From: Powellomyces hirtus | Taxonomy: Eukaryota > Chytridiomycota > Chytridiomycetes > Spizellomycetales > Powellomycetaceae | Length of the DNA: 64,000 nt | Direction: 5' to 3' | Assembly (NCBI GenBank): GCA_025526995.1 | Contig: JAHLKG010000033.1 | Location: 124,001-188,000, forward strand | In this document: one piece after another, positions 32,043 to 43,707 of the stretch | Layout of the letters: the number at the start of each line of letters is the position of its first letter | Position numbering within the stretch: position 1 is the stretch's first letter | Notes under the pieces: model-generated | The model's database searches: none | Seen by the model: only the letters and a program-made list of their open reading frames with translations | What the model was told of the DNA's origin: nothing | Translations under genes and position numbers: made by a program

Positions 32043-33085
32043 GGTGTTGACCCTGTCGTTGGGGTAGCCTAGTGCTGTGCTCCCTTGTCTCTTGTACTGG
32101 ATGGGAAATCGCACGCTGGACATTTCCCTTGCCGGTCGTGTCCCGTTGGTAGTCATCGCCGTCAGTCTTTTGTAAGAGTGTGTACACGCCTGTTGTATGT
32201 GCGCATGTGTATCCGCCGTCCGTACCGTATCTCTCCCCATCCCATGACCGCGAATGGTGTTGCCTCTCTCTCTCTCTCTCTGTGCGTGTATTCGTTTAGC
32301 TGCTCTCGTTTTTGTTTGTAAAACGTCGCGTGTCGCTTTCCCCTCACCCATCATCCGTACCCACTCGCTCACCGCCCCCCCCGTCCCGAAGCCCCTTCCC
32401 GCCCCTTTTCCCCAACCCCCCTTTCCCACCCTTTTCCTTGAAACTCGACAAAACCACAAAAATATACCCCCCGTTGTAACCGGCAGCCCCTTTGCTTGCT
32501 TCTCTCTGGATATGCGCGTCCCTTTCTGCTGTGCTGTGGCTGGGTGTGTATGTTTGTGAGTGAGGGGGTTGTTGCGGTGAAACGAACGGGTCGTGGGTGT
32601 GTGCTGGGTGATGAGAACACCGGAGTTGGTTTCCCCCCTCATCTTTCCCCTTTCTGTTTGTTTGTTTGTTTGATATTTTTCTTTTCTTTTCTTTTGCACC
32701 TCCTTTTGTGTAAATACATGGTTTTTTTCCCTCCGTCGTACAAAAATATAAAACAAAAACAAAAAAAAAAAAAAAAATGAATCTGGAGCATATAGATATC
32801 GATATGCAATTGGGAGCCATTTTCGCCCTTATCCAATTGGATTCACGGGCATTGATTGGCCCCACCCCAACCCCAAAAAAGAAAAAAAAAACCTTCGCAT
32901 CAGAATTTAAAAAAAAACAAAAGGACAAAATAAAAAAGCACACACACACACACACAGACACAGACACACACATTAAAAGAAAAGCAAAGCACAAAAAAAT
33001 CTATAAAAAAGCTCTAACCCTCCAAAAACGATCGTGCACCCCCCCAAAACGTCTCCCTCCGCCTGCCTCGCCAAACGAAACGCCC
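32043..33085. other. Convergent 3' intergenic region, simple-sequence rich
   Basis: 3' flank of the Bromo-GATA gene and of chitin synthase. Contains CT runs (~32262-32282), C-rich tracts, TTTG and TTTTC runs (~32655-32695), a poly(A) tract at 32760-32776 and CA repeats near 32940-32970. No gene seen. Confidence 0.5.
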
Positions 33086-33814
33086 TCAGACCCTCGTCCG
33101 CTCCGACCGCGCCGCCGACGACGACGACGAGGCGTCCGAGCTTGATTCCAGTCGACGAGTCTCGGGCGGCGGCGGCGGCGGCGGCGGGGCCAACTCGCTC
33201 AAGACTGCGTCGATGGCGGTATCGACGTGGTGTTTCCAGCGTGCGTGGGGCGTCGGCGGCGGTGTTGTTGTTGTGGATGTGGTGTGAGTCGTATCTGCCT
33301 TTCCATTCACATTCCACACGCCAAATTCCGCCTTGACCGCCTCGCGCGTGCCCTTGCGCGTCGTGCGCATCAGGTCGTGCGTTTCGAGGTAGTGCCGGAT
33401 AAACGCGTCCAGGTCCGTGCGCGAGGGGGGGTAGCGGGAAAATTCCGACGCGCCATCGTCATCCGGACTCGCACTGCCACTGCCGCGCGCACTCCCCCCG
33501 TGCCCATGCCGACTACCCGCGCTCTGCCCGCCGCCCGCGGCGCCCCCCACATCGCGCTCGTACTCCAGCTCCGTGTACCGCTGCATCGGGATGTGCGGTG
33601 TGCGGAAGGCCGGCGCCGCCGCCGTGGTGAGCGACGGGGTTTTGGACGACGAGGATGACGACTGGACATGCGGGTGTGCTCCAGCTGTACCACCACCACC
33701 ACCACCCCCGCGAACAACCCGCGTACTCCCCCACGTAAAATCATCAAAATGCCAAAACGAGTAGAGCGGGATCACAAAGGCAAAAAGGGGGAGTGAGAGG
33801 AGGTACTAGAAACC

Positions 33815-33856
<42 letters not shown>

Positions 33857-36800
33857 AAAAGCAAAATAAAAATCAGCACACAAATGCACAATGGTGAAAA
33901 TTCACACACACACACACAAACACATACCAAAACCATCCACACGACATGCGCCCACCGCATGCGCACCACAAACACCACAACCTGGACTCCATAGATGGCC
34001 GCCACAATAACCAGACTCAGGAGGGGGAAACTGACGCCGTCGCCCGTTCCCGTTCCCGTTGCCCCATACAGGGTCGCAAAGACAAGGTACGCGACATACA
34101 GCACACTCGCGGGCATCGCACACGTCGCGACCAAGTCCACGCCGACCACAAAGCGCATCCCGCAGCACCCGTACCCGCACAGATCCCGCAGCCGCAGCAA
34201 CTCGGCCAGATTGTGCACCGTCGAGTTGATCCACCGCCGGCGCTGCGACAGCAGCACGGAAAAAGTCGCGGGCGCAGCCGTGTGGCACGTCGCGGATCCC
34301 GTAAACCCCGTGCGGTAGCTCGGGAACGTCTTGAGCATGATGGTCGTCAGGTACCGGTCTTCCCCCAACGTGAGGAGATTCTTCATGTGCAGCGTCGACA
34401 CGTTGGTGTCGGCGTACAAGGCAATAATGTTGTCGTGGGCCAGGAGCGGGATCGTTGTGGTCGCATACGCGGCGGCGGGCAATCTTGTTGTCGTTGTTGT
34501 TGCCGTCGTTGGCACGGGCACCCTCACACACCTCTTCACTCTCCACATGCAAAAACAGCCCGGCAAACACGTGACGGTCCCAAACAAGCTCTCAAACGCC
34601 TTACTCAGATAATGCGAGATAAAGTACTCGTACACCTGAATCATGGTCGTCCAGCTCTGCTTCTCATTCGCCAGGCGCGTCTCGCCACAAACGCCCATCA
34701 GGTACGCGTCGTCAACCATGCTGCGCACCAGCGAGTTGAGACTGCCCGCCGAGACCTCCGTGTCCGCGTCCACCATCAGCACAAACTCGTACATGGACGC
34801 CGGAACCCCAATGATCCGCTCGATGCTCCATTGCAGCTCGATTTGGAGCGGGTCCATGAGGACGCCGCCGTCGCTGGTGGTGGTGGGGCGATTCAGACTG
34901 CCGCTGGTCTTCTGCCTCGCATCCCCGACGACATCCTCCACCACCGTTGCCGTCGTCGCTGAATTCGCATCGCCATCCACAACCTCATGCTGTCCCACCT
35001 CACTCCTTCCCTCGCTCTTCAACACCCGATTCAAAAACCCCATCACCACCAACTGACTATCCCTCTTGCCCCTGTTCCCGGGCCGCACGCGTTCCCACTC
35101 GGCCCCCACCTTGACCACCACCACAAACGGCACCGCCCGGCCGCGGGTATAATACAAACCCGTGTACACTTTAGCCCGGTTATACCGCCGCGCCCCATCG
35201 TCCCCCAACGCATGGTACGCGACCGGGGGCGGGTCCACATACGGATCCACCCCGAGAATATCGAGCACGATTTCCGGCGTCGGGAGCGCGTTGCCGGCCC
35301 CCATGACCATGCCGTCACAGACCACGACCAGCAATTTGCGGCGATCGTCGTATGTGGTGGCCGCCACCGAATCGATCGTTTTGCGCAGCTCGGCCTCGGA
35401 TTCCGTGTACGCCGTGACAAGACACATGACAAACCGGTCCTGCAGTTCACTCAGTTCCCCCTTGCTCGCAAACTGGAGCGCCGCGAGGAATTTGACGGCA
35501 ATGACGGCACACAGGACGACCGACGCTGTCACGAGAATGTAGTTTGTGAATTTGCACGCCGCCGTCGCCCGCGTGTCGATCGTCCCGATATAAAACATGG
35601 CGTTAAGGCATCGAAGCACCGCATCAGCTTCCGTGGGGTTCGTGAGACGGTACGCGGCCCATTGCGGGGTGAGAGAGAGGGTGCCGGAGGAGGAGGCGGA
35701 CAGGATCTCGGTGGCTCGTGCGGGGAAGGGCGGTGGGGAGATGTCAAAGTAGGAATTGAGGTAATAGACGTTGGAGAAGATGGTGGTGTAGATCTACAAC
35801 AACAACAAACGAGCCAGAGATTACGCTTTTAGACAAAGTCCCACCCTATCAGCCTCCCCAACTCAATCACACCCTTACCTTTCCATCCCTCCTATTCCTC
35901 CTCAACCACTCCTCACTCCACCCCACGCGTCCCCTCGCATATTGATTCATATACTCCACATACGGCCGTCTGCCACCCCGGACCTCTTTCCCCTGATGCA
36001 GCGCCGTCCGCACAGTGGGCCGTTTCTCCCACGGGCCATTGAACCCGACATTATCCCACCCGGGTGGCGGCACGCCCGCAGTGGGACAATAACGTTCCCA
36101 ATCCGCTGCCCTCAGGAACAAATTCGACACATCGGTGCCATAGTACTGTGCCAGGTCGTACTCTTTGATCTGGCCCACGGACCCCTGCGGGAAGTTCCGA
36201 GTATGCCACGTCGTAAGTTCGGAAACGTCGTAGTATTTGCCATAGGCCGACACGTAGCGCGATGACGCCAGGTTGCGGATCTCGGACTGAGATTTAATTT
36301 TGGCGGGCGGGCAGACGATCCAGGATAAGCCGACAATGAAAAAGAGGATGGAGGCCGACACCAGGAAAATAAGGGTACACAGCGCAACTTTCTCGCGCCA
36401 CGCTGTCCGAATCTCCGGCGTGCGCATCTTGCCAACGTAGGTGAGACACAAGGTCGGGATGTAGAACGTGAGACAGTACGTCATGGCCAGCCAGACTTTA
36501 CGCGTGGTCGTTGTCGGTTGTTGCGGAGGTGATGCGGCAGTCGGCGGGTTCAGCGGGTGCAAGGGCACAGGCGGCACCTCATCCATCCTTATACTCCCCA
36601 GCTCCACATCACCAAGCGCGCGGGAGCGCCGCCCACTAGCGCGCGACATGCGTTTATGGGCGCTACCCATCGTTGCATGCGGGGCATACGAGAACTCTGA
36701 CCCGTAGCAAGACTCGGCATCACTATACCCATCGTCCGTCTCTCCCGCCACCGAGTACCGCCTCGAGCGTCTCCTCGCGCCCGCCAATTGCGTTTCACTC

Positions 36801-39529
36801 CCGTAACTCTGCACACTCTCTCGTGACGAACCACCCCCCGCGAGGGAATGCATGCTGGCCCGATGATTGGTGGCGCTGTACACGGCCGCCAGGGGCGCGT
36901 CCTCGGTTTTGCGGTCCAGGGCGCGCCATTTTTCCCACGTGAGGAACACTTTGGTCCGCCCGAGGACAACGTCCGGTGAGCCTTCAAGGACCCACCCGAG
37001 TGAGCGTAATACACGTTCGGTTGCACTTCGCGGTGTGGAGGAGGGGGACGGAGGCAGGATGGTGGAGTTGCGTTTAGCAAGAATTCCTGAATATTTTTCG
37101 GCGAATTCTTTGTAGGGCATGCCTGAAGGAACAACGTTGAAGAGGGACCGCAGGCGGGAGAGGTACGGGATGCCGAATTCGTTTAATTGGCGGGTGACGA
37201 TCACAGATTCAAAGGCGCCGTTGCTGTCGGTAATCTGGTCGTTGGGTTTGATGCAGTACACATTGATCGTTTGCATGGTCGCTACACAATCAAACACTTC
37301 TCCCAATTTCGCCAAAGCCCGCGCCACAACCGTCTTATTCTGCTTCTCCTCCCCGCTGTCATCCCCCACAAATGCACCTGAGGCCAATTTAGCCATGCTA
37401 GGTTTCCGATCCAGTTTGTGTCCTCTATGCGCACTAACGACCTGCTCGCTAGTTCCTTCGGTCTCCACCCCCGATTTTGCTGAAAACAGATGCGCCGCAA
37501 ACGCAAGCGTGGAGGGCGGAACAACGGTCCCGCCCGCAGCTTCGGAACGCACGCCGCAGAACAGTGCGATGAATTCGCTGGGAATCGAGTGGGTGTTGTC
37601 GCGGACGAAATCGGCTGTGGAGTAGGTTGCGCGGTGGCCTGTGTGTTGCTCAATTGTGAAGAGCGGGTTGGTGGTAGTCCCGGGAGTGCTGCTGCGTGAG
37701 GGTGTGTAGTGAGGAGAGGCGGACAAGTACGTCGTAAAAACGGATGCAAGGTTCTCGGATGCGGGTTTCCCGGCTGTAGGTTTCTTCAGGGACTCTTCTT
37801 CAAGGATGGGGAACACGCCGTCTAGTGCACCTGCCCTATCGGTCTTCTTGCTCTTCCCTTCCAGCAGTACAGTGATGCCGTGATTATCCGGCTGCGGCAA
37901 TTGAATGTCGGGCCATGGCACACCATCAGCTGTGAGACTCTTCTGCATGACCTCATAGTATGCATGCTGAGCCAAGCGCTCTAACCGTTCGTTGGCCCAA
38001 TTGATCATCAAATCCGCAAGACCCAGCGGCGTGGCCCCATCTTCCTCTCCGTTGTTAGTAAACGTGGTATGGGTGACGCACCCGGGGACGTCCAGCACAG
38101 CCACCACGCATGTCACGTCCTGGTCATCTTTGCATAATCGGGCGTTCAAATGCCCGACAAGCCATCCAAACAATCCTTCATACAGACATCGTGCCATTTC
38201 ATCTCGCTGGGACTCGGCCCCGGGCACGTCCAGCATTTCCGAGAACAGCGCCCCACCGCTTTTCTTGCCTTTCTTTGACGACGAGACCGACATCCGTGTT
38301 CTGTACACGAGCGTGTTCTCGAGATTCTCCGGCAGCACGCCGAGCAGGTCCGCTGTGGTCTCGAGCGCGGCAGTGTTGCGCACGACGCACGCTTCGTTGG
38401 TGTCCGACGCGTGTGCCGCAAATGTGATCTCACCGAGATGTAGGATCGCGGCCAAGATGACTTTTATGTGCGACTGCGCTCGTCTCCCGATCCCTAGCGA
38501 TTTGAGATGGTCGCAGAGAACAGCGTACGAGTCAGCGTCGGCAGCGCTAGGGATGTGGATAGGGTCAAGAGGGGCTGCTGCATATGAGTCTAGTGTGTTG
38601 GATCGGCGTAGAGATAGAGCTCGTTTCAGCGAACGGGTTCGTGACAAGGGCGCACCATCAGTAGCCTTTGTTGAATTGCTCCGAGAAATGGACTTTGCTC
38701 GTCCGAGCAGCGATCCGGACGCAGTTGCTCCGCCCAGGTATCGGTAGCGCTTAGTCTCGTCAAGCGAGAGCCGAGTCCGGTCCTCTCCGGACAAACCGGC
38801 TAGCAGCTGATAGAAAACATTGAAGTTCCGTTCGCCCGGCACAGCGCCCGCCGCGACGCGATGTCGATCAAACAAGCAGTCAAGCAGTTTCATTCCAACC
38901 ATCTTCCCCCCAGCGTCGTATTGGTACTCTGTATACCGCACGACCCGGGATGCGTTGCTGCTGCTGCCGTCTCCGCTGTAGGCGTGTGCGAAAGACTCGA
39001 ACACCGTCTCGGCTTTCATAGCACCCGACAGCACCCGCGATTTCTTTTTAGGCGTTTTGGACAACTCGATTAGGTGGGTGAGGAATGCTCCTCGCGCGAG
39101 ACTCTTTCCGCTGCCCTTTTCGCCACGGAACACAACGGCTTGGTCGCGTGCGCTGCTGACTCCGGCCATAAGTCGTTCTGCGAGTTCTTCAAGCCCTCGT
39201 CGGCCATTATTGCTGGTGGCGTTGTAGCCCTGTGTGTTGTTGCTGCTGTGTGTGTGTCTACTAGGCAGCACCACAACACTCGCTGACTCGCCCAAATGGA
39301 CCGCACCGTTCCGTTTCAACTTTTCGGCAACCTGTGATAGCGGGTGCGCCAAATACGAGCCCCGTTTGCTTTTACTCGATGTGGGTGATCCCGGTGATGA
39401 CGGTGGAGAAGCTCCTGTGATTGTGTCGTGGACAATGATGGGGATCGATAATGAGGGGCTGAACGAATTGGCAGAGAGCGGCGCCGCCGGTCGTGGCGAT
39501 CCCGGTGGCGGAGTGGTGGGATGGGACAT
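33086..39529 (-). CDS. Class V chitin synthase: myosin-like motor, cytochrome b5-like, GT2, DEK C-terminal domain
   Basis: Three exons, 39529-35879, 35793-33928 and 33805-33086, both joins phase 0, give 2078 residues. The N-terminal myosin-like motor (~60-960) has P-loop GEKGSGKS and [13 protein letters not shown]. TMs lie near 1010-1032 and 1043-1072, and a cytochrome b5-like domain at about 1080-1190. The chitin synthase domain shows [21 protein letters not shown] and QRRRW (~1733), then TMs and [12 protein letters not shown]. The C-terminal DEK_C fold is at about 1957-2044 ([24 protein letters not shown]). The enzyme transfers GlcNAc from UDP-GlcNAc to growing chitin at the plasma membrane, and motor-bearing classes are delivered along actin or retained at growth sites. 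The usual myosin switch I and II sequences are not recognisable, so motor activity is doubtful. Intron 2 carries a 39-nt poly(T). Confidence 0.93.
33816..33854 (-). repeat. 39-nt homopolymer (poly-T on the coding strand) in a chitin synthase intron
   Basis: An uninterrupted A39 on the plus strand reads as T39 on the coding strand, ending 10 nt before the acceptor TTTCTAG at 33806. It acts as, or exaggerates, the polypyrimidine tract of the 122-nt intron. Confidence 0.9.
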
Positions 39530-39953
39530 TGTGGTGTGGGTATTACTACTATTATATGCGAGCGATGCCGATGTCGATTGATGAGGATTGTCTGATGATG
39601 ATTAGGAATGTACATGTATCAGAGAAGACAGAGAAAAAAAAGAAAAGCAGTGGAAAGAAGTAGCAGTAGGAAGGAGGTAAACGGGATTTCCTCACAAATT
39701 TGACTTTTCACACTTATTATTCACACTTTCCGCAAAGCCACAGAACGCGCCTCCGCTCGTCACAGCCACAAGGCAATCCTCCACGCTTTTCCCGTTTTCC
39801 TTGTGGATTTTTTCTTTCTTTTCCACATGTTTACTCTGTTGTTCTTGTGGGGTCTGCGGGCATTTGACGAGCAAGGGAGACCATAATGTGTGGGCGGAAG
39901 TAAAACAATGGCAGGACAAAAACAAAAACGTCTCGAGAAAAACAGGATGGGAT
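39530..39953. promoter_or_regulatory. Intergenic region upstream of chitin synthase
   Basis: About 420 bp between the stop of the 446-residue gene and the start of chitin synthase, both on the minus strand. AT-rich; no motif stands out. Confidence 0.4.
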
Positions 39954-41294
39954 TCATAGAAGCACCACTCTTTGAGGGAAGTCAGGATTTATCTCCGGAT
40001 TCAAGAGTTCGCTGATAGTTGAGCAGCACGCAGCCGCAGGGTCCCCACTAGCAGTCAATCTACCCGCAAAGTATTCGTTCCCTACATAACTGTTCGCATC
40101 CCACGCAAAGGACGCGACCAGCAGCAACCCTTCGTCCTCTCCAACCAGTTTGTCCGCCGGATTTCGGTTTGAAAATTTTATCCGGATGTGCTGGTTGCTG
40201 GTCCTTGCTATGTTAAGGGAAGCGCACTCTAATGAGAAATAGCTGAAATCAACAACAGCAATATTGGGCAACTCGAGCTCGTCCAAAGCTTCCATCGCGG
40301 CTTCAACCAGCCACGGTGCCTGTTTGTCGCTGACTGCCCACACACCCAAACCAAGCCCAACAACATGCACATATGCCTTCTTCCTCGCATCTTTCGCTCT
40401 TCGCTCCGCCTCCAGAAACAGACTCTCGAGAGTAATCTTGATCCGCTGCTTGTACCGCTTCTCATTGACCGACTTCCCATCCAGCTCGCACGGGCCGAAA
40501 AACTCATCCCACAGTTTCCGCATGTGGCTCGTCCGGTGTATGGGTTCGCCGACCGTATACGACCATTCCATCTGCCCCGGAATTTCGTACCGCGCGCCCA
40601 CAAGTCCGACATACACGCCGCTGAACTCATGAAGACTGGCATCCTGCGCTTTCCCGCGATTGTCCCGCGTCCCGCTGTTGATGAAGAGAGTGCGTGTTGA
40701 TGCACCCAGTAACGCCGACAGCGACATCTCATCATACGACAGATAATGACACATCCGCAAACCGGCGATTTCCTCCTCCGTCCCGACTTTGGCCCATTCC
40801 CTGTGCCCGACCCGATTCACGGCATCATCAGGTTGAACACCCCGCAAAACCGTGCTCTCATTACTCCCGCAAAACACCACGGGTCGTTTCGTAATCAGCC
40901 GGACCGCCAACTGCTGCCATGTCTGCACATCCGCATACACGGCCTTCTCGACCGCATTCCCTTCTTCCCGCTTCAGTTTGAGGTACGCGTCAAACAGGCC
41001 CGGCAGCCGCGGGTGTACCACAACGCACGCCGTCAACGCGTGAACCGCCGTGTGCGCGAGTTTGGGATCCACCACCCGTATCCGGTTCATCGACGTCGGG
41101 AACGACGGGATGAACGCGTCAGACCGCTCCAGAAGACCGTTTCGGTGGCCGGTTGGGATAAACATTTTCGAATGGTCTTGCTGTCGTTGTCGGTGTGCTG
41201 ATGGTGGTTGTTTCTGTCGGCGGTTGGTTTTGATTTCGGAATGAAACCACGCCAGCAGCACTGAAGTGAAAGCGAGCAAGGGAGAGACAGCCAT
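39954..41294 (-). CDS. Uncharacterised protein with N-terminal hydrophobic segment (possible DUF4804 relative)
   Basis: Single exon, 446 residues, ATG at 41294. The N-terminus MAVSPLLAFTSVLLAWFH is a short hydrophobic segment (signal anchor or signal peptide), followed by a Gln/Arg-rich linker. The globular part has conserved-looking motifs: VVFCGSNESTVLRG, HYLSYDEMSLSALLG, TLFINSGTRDNRG, GVYVGLVGARYE, FSNRNPADKL, LLVASFAWDANSYVGNEY and ASGDPAAACCSTISELLNP. From memory this resembles the uncharacterised DUF4804 family, but I am unsure of that name. Macro-domain or GNAT folds are alternatives I cannot exclude. No catalytic role is assigned. Confidence 0.72.
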   Translation of the reverse strand: MAVSPLLAFTSVLLAWFHSEIKTNRRQKQPPSAHRQRQQDHSKMFIPTGHRNGLLERSDAFIPSFPTSMNRIRVVDPKLAHTAVHALTACVVVHPRLPGLFDAYLKLKREEGNAVEKAVYADVQTWQQLAVRLITKRPVVFCGSNESTVLRGVQPDDAVNRVGHREWAKVGTEEEIAGLRMCHYLSYDEMSLSALLGASTRTLFINSGTRDNRGKAQDASLHEFSGVYVGLVGARYEIPGQMEWSYTVGEPIHRTSHMRKLWDEFFGPCELDGKSVNEKRYKQRIKITLESLFLEAERRAKDARKKAYVHVVGLGLGVWAVSDKQAPWLVEAAMEALDELELPNIAVVDFSYFSLECASLNIARTSNQHIRIKFSNRNPADKLVGEDEGLLLVASFAWDANSYVGNEYFAGRLTASGDPAAACCSTISELLNPEINPDFPQRVVLL

Positions 41295-42368
41295 TTTTCG
41301 TTGCTCTTTTTGTAGTCCGCCCTAACGTGAATTTTTGAATGCAGGGGGGTGTCTTTCTTTGTGTATATGTGCTACGTGGTCGATCTTAAAACAGAATCTC
41401 ATCCATAAGGTCGGAAGTCACGCCTCATACTTCTACTAAGGGACGCGTCGCGTGTATAAAACAGTCATCGCAATTGCGGATAAAAATGCCCAAGCGTTTG
41501 AACGTTTTTTTTTTTTTCTATTTATCAAAGACGAAACCCTAATGGACACGGTGTTTCGTCTGATATGCTGCAATGACCCTTCAGTTGATGGAAGGCCGCG
41601 AAGTTGATAGTGTAGAAGCTTTTGCAATTGAACAAACAGCAGCGTAGAATGTGTTCTATGTGTCGCCAGGTGTCCAGCTCCACACCGCTTAGATCTTTAT
41701 GGACGTGTCGGGGAACTGAGAGGAATTACGGATTGACAGCCTACATCGGGATTTAGCGCTTGTTCAGTCGATCCGAGGTGACAGAGAGGCAACCAGAAGG
41801 CATACTGCAAACGTAGCTTCCCAAAGGTCTGCAGGCTGCAATGCTCTGTGCAAAGCCTGAGATCGGAAGTAGAGGTCCCATCATGAAGGCGATGTATGAT
41901 CAAGAACGAAATCTCATGAACACACACACACACACATTCATTAAAAGTAGAGGCTCTTTGATTTTCAAAATTACCAAGAGCACACGTTAAAAGACGGGGG
42001 AACTAAAACAACTAAAGGGTAGAGCACAGCAAAACAAAACACACGTGCAGAGGACCTTAACACAACGGACGATGGGGGGGAAGAGCCAAGACTACATCTC
42101 AAGCAACAAAACAATTTTCTTTTCCCTTTCATCCATCCACCCGACCACTGCACCACAATGTCCGAACCCCAAGTCCATTTCAGTGTCAAAGGCTGGCACT
42201 ACATAGGTACATGGGGCCGGACGTCGTGTGTTGAGATTATAAAGATACGAAAGAGAGAGAAAAACATTGGAGAAAGGCAACCAGCACTGGTCTCCAGAAA
42301 CGGCGGATGTCGTGCGGGTCGTGATCGTAAGGCGGGCGACAAAGCGTCGACGTTGCGGCTGCCCCACC
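41295..42368. other. Intergenic, no gene seen
   Basis: About 1.1 kb between histone H1 and the 446-residue gene, both on the minus strand. Contains a T13 tract (~41506-41518), a CA run (41920-41935) and AT-rich sequence. ORFs are short and composition-driven. Confidence 0.45.
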
Positions 42369-43707
42369 CTATGTCCGGTTGGCAGCGCGCTCTGCTCGGG
42401 CCTTCTTGGCAGCTCCAGCATCGGCCTTCGGGGCGGGTGCTGCGGCTTCCTTAGGGGCTTTGGCCTTGGGACTCTTCTTGGGCTTCTCATCAGCAACAGC
42501 CTTCGGGGACTTGGCCTTCTTGGGAGCCGCCTCCTTGGCAGCGGCCTTCTTCGCTGGTGATTTGGCGGGCGACTTTGCGGGAGACTTGGCAGTGGCAGCC
42601 TTCTTTGTTGCGACCTTCTCGGCGGTAGTCACCTTCTTTGCCGACTTCTTGACTGGAGACGCGGAGGGAAGAGTTCCGGCTTTGGGTGCTCGTTTGGATC
42701 TGGGCTTCCTGGACTTTGAAGGCGTACTGTCTTTCTTGGCCTCGGTAACCTCCTTCTTGGCAGCAGCAGATTCCTTCTTCGCCGGGGCAGCAGCAGTCTC
42801 CTTCTTCTTTGTGGTCTCCTTCTTTTCGGGAGCAGCATCCATCTTCTTTTCCTTCTTTTCCTTCTTGTCCTTCTTCTCTTTGGTCTCCTTCTTCTCTTTC
42901 TTCTCTTTGGTTTCGGTCTTCTTGGAGTCAGAGTTCTTTGCTTTTTTAGCGGCAACGACGGCAGCGGTTTTAGGCTTGGCGGCGGCAGCCTTCTTCTTCT
43001 CCTTCTTAGCTTCTTCCGCCTTGTACTCGGGGCTGAGCTTCACGGGACCCGATGCGCCTTTGGGTTGAACAAAAGCTCCTTCTTCAGCACCTTTGGTGAT
43101 GGCTTTGTTGATCCTCTTGTCGTAGTCATCGGCCAATCCCTGCAGTTGCGAAAAGTATTCCCACGAGATAGAAGGATTCGAAACGAGAGTGCAAGATAGC
43201 AAAGAACACGATAATTGGAGAGAGGAGAGATCGTACAATTAATATTTCACGACGCATCAACTGGAAAGTCGACAAAGGAACCAGGGTTTGCTTGCCTTGT
43301 GGTTCTCAGCGATATATTTCTTGATGCTTTGGCGAGACGAACCGTTTTTCTCTTTCTACATGATTCAATTCGAGATCAAGAAAAAGGTTACAAGATCATC
43401 GTGGCAATGAAATATCCGGATAATGCGGGCAACAGAAAGCAAAAAAACGGGTGGAAGAAAAACACAGGAACGAAAAGAATACGAAGAACAGAGGATAGCG
43501 CGTTAGAATGCAAGATCTCTCAGCCCCAGAACCGGAAAGCGCAGGTGGATGGATGGTGGGCGTTGGTGACAGTACCAGGCCAGCGATGGCGTGCGCGATC
43601 ATCTCCTTGTAAGTAGGGTGGATGCTCGATTTGCTCGCTTTCTTCTCTGCCGCCGGCGCGGCGACCGGGGAGTCGGGTTCCTGGGGAGACTGCGATCCGT
43701 CACTCAT
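42369..43707 (-). CDS. Linker histone H1
   Basis: Three exons, 43707-43576, 43355-43296 and 43139-42369 (320 residues). Together they rebuild a winged-helix H15 domain: IHPTYKEMIAHAIAGL (exon 1), KEKNGSSRQSIKKYIAENHK (exon 2, only 20 codons) and GLADDYDKRINKAITKG ending in GAFVQPKG (exon 3). The C-terminal tail is almost entirely Lys/Ala/Pro/Ser, with SPAK repeats and KKEKKETKEKK runs. It binds linker DNA at the nucleosome dyad and compacts chromatin. Intron 1 is 220 nt with donor GTACTG; intron 2 is a GC-AG intron (43295-43140). Gene finders that require GT would break the winged helix. The histone call is secure; the short middle exon rests on family match and frame. Confidence 0.9.
43140..43295 (-). 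other. GC-AG intron in histone H1
   Basis: Exon 2 ends CACAAG and the intron begins GCAAGC, the strong AG|GCAAG context typical of GC-AG introns; it ends CTGCAG. No GT nearby keeps the H15 domain in frame. Confidence 0.75.

Noticed and set aside
33900..33945. Cys/Val repeat (VCVCVCVC) at the end of the chitin synthase middle exon as protein sequence
   Set aside because: It is a CA/GT repeat inside the intron, read through only if the GTATGT donor at 33927 is ignored.
42379..43068. 229-codon plus-strand ORF opposite histone H1, Phe/Leu/Ala-rich and looking membrane-like
   Set aside because: It is the antisense of Lys/Ala-rich H1 tail codons, a familiar artefact.
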